8,181 nt of DNA from JAWLFY01 sp964462125 (lineage in GTDB: Bacteria > Planctomycetota > Planctomycetia > Pirellulales > Pirellulaceae), in the NCBI GenBank assembly GCA_964462125.1, contig CAYWXT010000250.1, positions 1-8,181 of the forward strand. The letters run 5' to 3'. The notes below the pieces were generated by a model. The model had not been told where the DNA came from. It did not search any database and worked only from the letters and a program-made list of their open reading frames with translations. A program made the position numbers and the translations under genes. This document shows, piece after piece, positions 7,304 through 8,181 of the stretch (positions are counted from its first letter, which is position 1; every line of letters begins with the position of its first letter).

Positions 7304-8181
7304 TCACGGCCGATATTGGCCGGCGGAGTCGCGGCGTGTTTGTTTCACCTGGCGTTGGAAATTCTGCATTCGCTGCTGCAGCTTGTTCACGAGTTCCGGA
7401 TGTTCGATAGCGAGGTTGTGCGATTCGGACAGGTCCGACTGCAAGTCGTACAGTTCGGTGGGCGCGTCCGCTTGCGACAACAGCTTCCAACGTCCTTGAC
7501 GGACGCCGGCCAGCTTGCCGTACCGCACGAAGTAAAAAAACTCCTCGTGGGGTGCGGCTGCCTGCTTTTTACCGAGCAATAACGGGGAGAGGTCCTGGCC
7601 GTCGAGCACTTGCTCTTCGGAAGCCTCGCCTCCGGCCAGACGCACGAAGGTCGGATAGAGATCCATGATCGTGGTGATCTCGTCGATGGTGGTGCCGGCT
7701 TGAATCCGCCCTGGTCCCCAAGCGATGCACGGCATCCGGACACCACCTTCGTAGGGTTCATGCTTGAATCCGCGAAACGGTCCTGCCGAACCGTGACCCT
7801 TTTTCGGTCCGTTGTCCGAGGTGAACACCACGACCGTGTTTTCCTCCAACCCCTGTTCCCGGATCGCCTCGACGATCTGTCCCGAACTCCAATCGATGCA
7901 TTCAATCACGTCGCCGTAGAGCCCTTCCTCGCTGCGGCCGGAAAACCGGTCGGAGGCCGCCAGTGGTTCATGGGGCATGGGGTGGGAGACGAACAGAAAG
8001 AACGGGCGCTCGCCTTGGTCCCGGATGAACTCGACCGCTTGCTCGGTAATCCGCTCGGTGAGATCCGCGTCATCGGGAAAGGGGATTTCCGTTTCGCCAT
8101 CGAGGAACAAATCCGAAGCATCCCCGACGGCTCGGCCGATTTCGGGACGGTTGAACATGTGCCCCAGCGGTGTTCCCCAGT
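7304..8181 (-). CDS. Sulfatase (arylsulfatase family), C-terminal part, 5' end beyond right edge
   Basis: The gene encodes a type I sulfatase hydrolysing sulfate esters, probably exported and acting on polysaccharides or similar compounds (substrate not deducible). The frame remains open to the right edge, so the signal peptide and the C/S-x-P-x-R formylglycine motif are outside the window; an internal ATG at 8158 is not the start. About 292 residues are visible. Counting from that Met, they show PFFLFVSHPMPHEP (52-65), the metal-ligand stretch VVVFTSDNGP with D115/N116, then GFKHEPYEGGVRMP (130-143) with the conserved active-site Lys and EGGxR. After these come DLYPTFVRLAG and a C-terminal domain with LAGVRQGRWKLL and TELYDLQSDLSE, and finally a Gln/Arg-rich end. 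This is the standard order of the sulfatase core and C-terminal subdomain. It is transcribed toward the copper ATPase. Family is secure, subfamily unknown. Confidence 0.9.
   Translation of the reverse strand, partial: WGTPLGHMFNRPEIGRAVGDASDLFLDGETEIPFPDDADLTERITEQAVEFIRDQGERPFFLFVSHPMPHEPLAASDRFSGRSEEGLYGDVIECIDWSSGQIVEAIREQGLEENTVVVFTSDNGPKKGHGSAGPFRGFKHEPYEGGVRMPCIAWGPGRIQAGTTIDEITTIMDLYPTFVRLAGGEASEEQVLDGQDLSPLLLGKKQAAAPHEEFFYFVRYGKLAGVRQGRWKLLSQADAPTELYDLQSDLSESHNLAIEHPELVNKLQQRMQNFQRQVKQTRRDSAGQYRP

Noticed and set aside
7308..7321. GGCC-flanked near-palindrome GGCCGATATTGGCC as a terminator or operator
   Set aside because: It lies within the final codons and stop region of the sulfatase, has no loop or U-tract, and is short enough to occur by chance.
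1..8181. CRISPR array, tRNA/rRNA genes, transposase, att sites or phage genes
   Set aside because: I looked for repeat-spacer periodicity, tRNA-like clover features, recombinase or transposase motifs and terminal repeats and saw none. The window is occupied by housekeeping, metal-transport and sulfatase genes.

Overview
The window looks like chromosomal DNA from a GC-rich planctomycete, probably close to Rhodopirellula/Pirellula. The basis is lineage-flavoured Dxs and NAD kinase motifs, a sulfatase (a family planctomycetes carry in large numbers), frequent TTG/GTG starts and mostly weak Shine-Dalgarno sequences. The assignment rests on recognition of family style, not on a database search.

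Layout. Bases 1-213 hold the 5' part of an unrecognised minus-strand gene that runs off the left edge. A 221-bp divergent spacer (214-434) follows. Bases 435-4608 form one tight plus-strand operon: xseB (exonuclease VII small subunit), ispA (short-chain polyprenyl diphosphate synthase), dxs (1-deoxy-D-xylulose-5-phosphate synthase) and nadK (NAD kinase). The last two junctions are 4-base stop/start overlaps (TTGA and GTGA). An 80-bp convergent gap with a small hairpin separates nadK from a minus-strand Cu(I) P1B-type ATPase (4689-7049), whose N-terminus carries a YHS domain and a second Cys/His heavy-metal-binding domain. A 254-bp spacer then leads to the C-terminal part of a minus-strand sulfatase that runs off the right edge.

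How the genes work together. Dxs makes the first MEP-pathway intermediate. IspA condenses the resulting C5 units into farnesyl or geranylgeranyl diphosphate. NadK makes NADP, whose reduced form is consumed by the MEP reductoisomerase step, so the last three genes are a plausible isoprenoid-supply unit. XseB belongs to DNA repair and is a common neighbour of ispA/dxs in bacteria. The ATPase and the sulfatase are separate functions; any link between them is speculative.

I found no undescribed system. The points that deserve a second look are sequence variants inside known families, the coupled non-ATG starts, the double metal-binding N-terminus of the ATPase, and the unidentified gene at the left edge.
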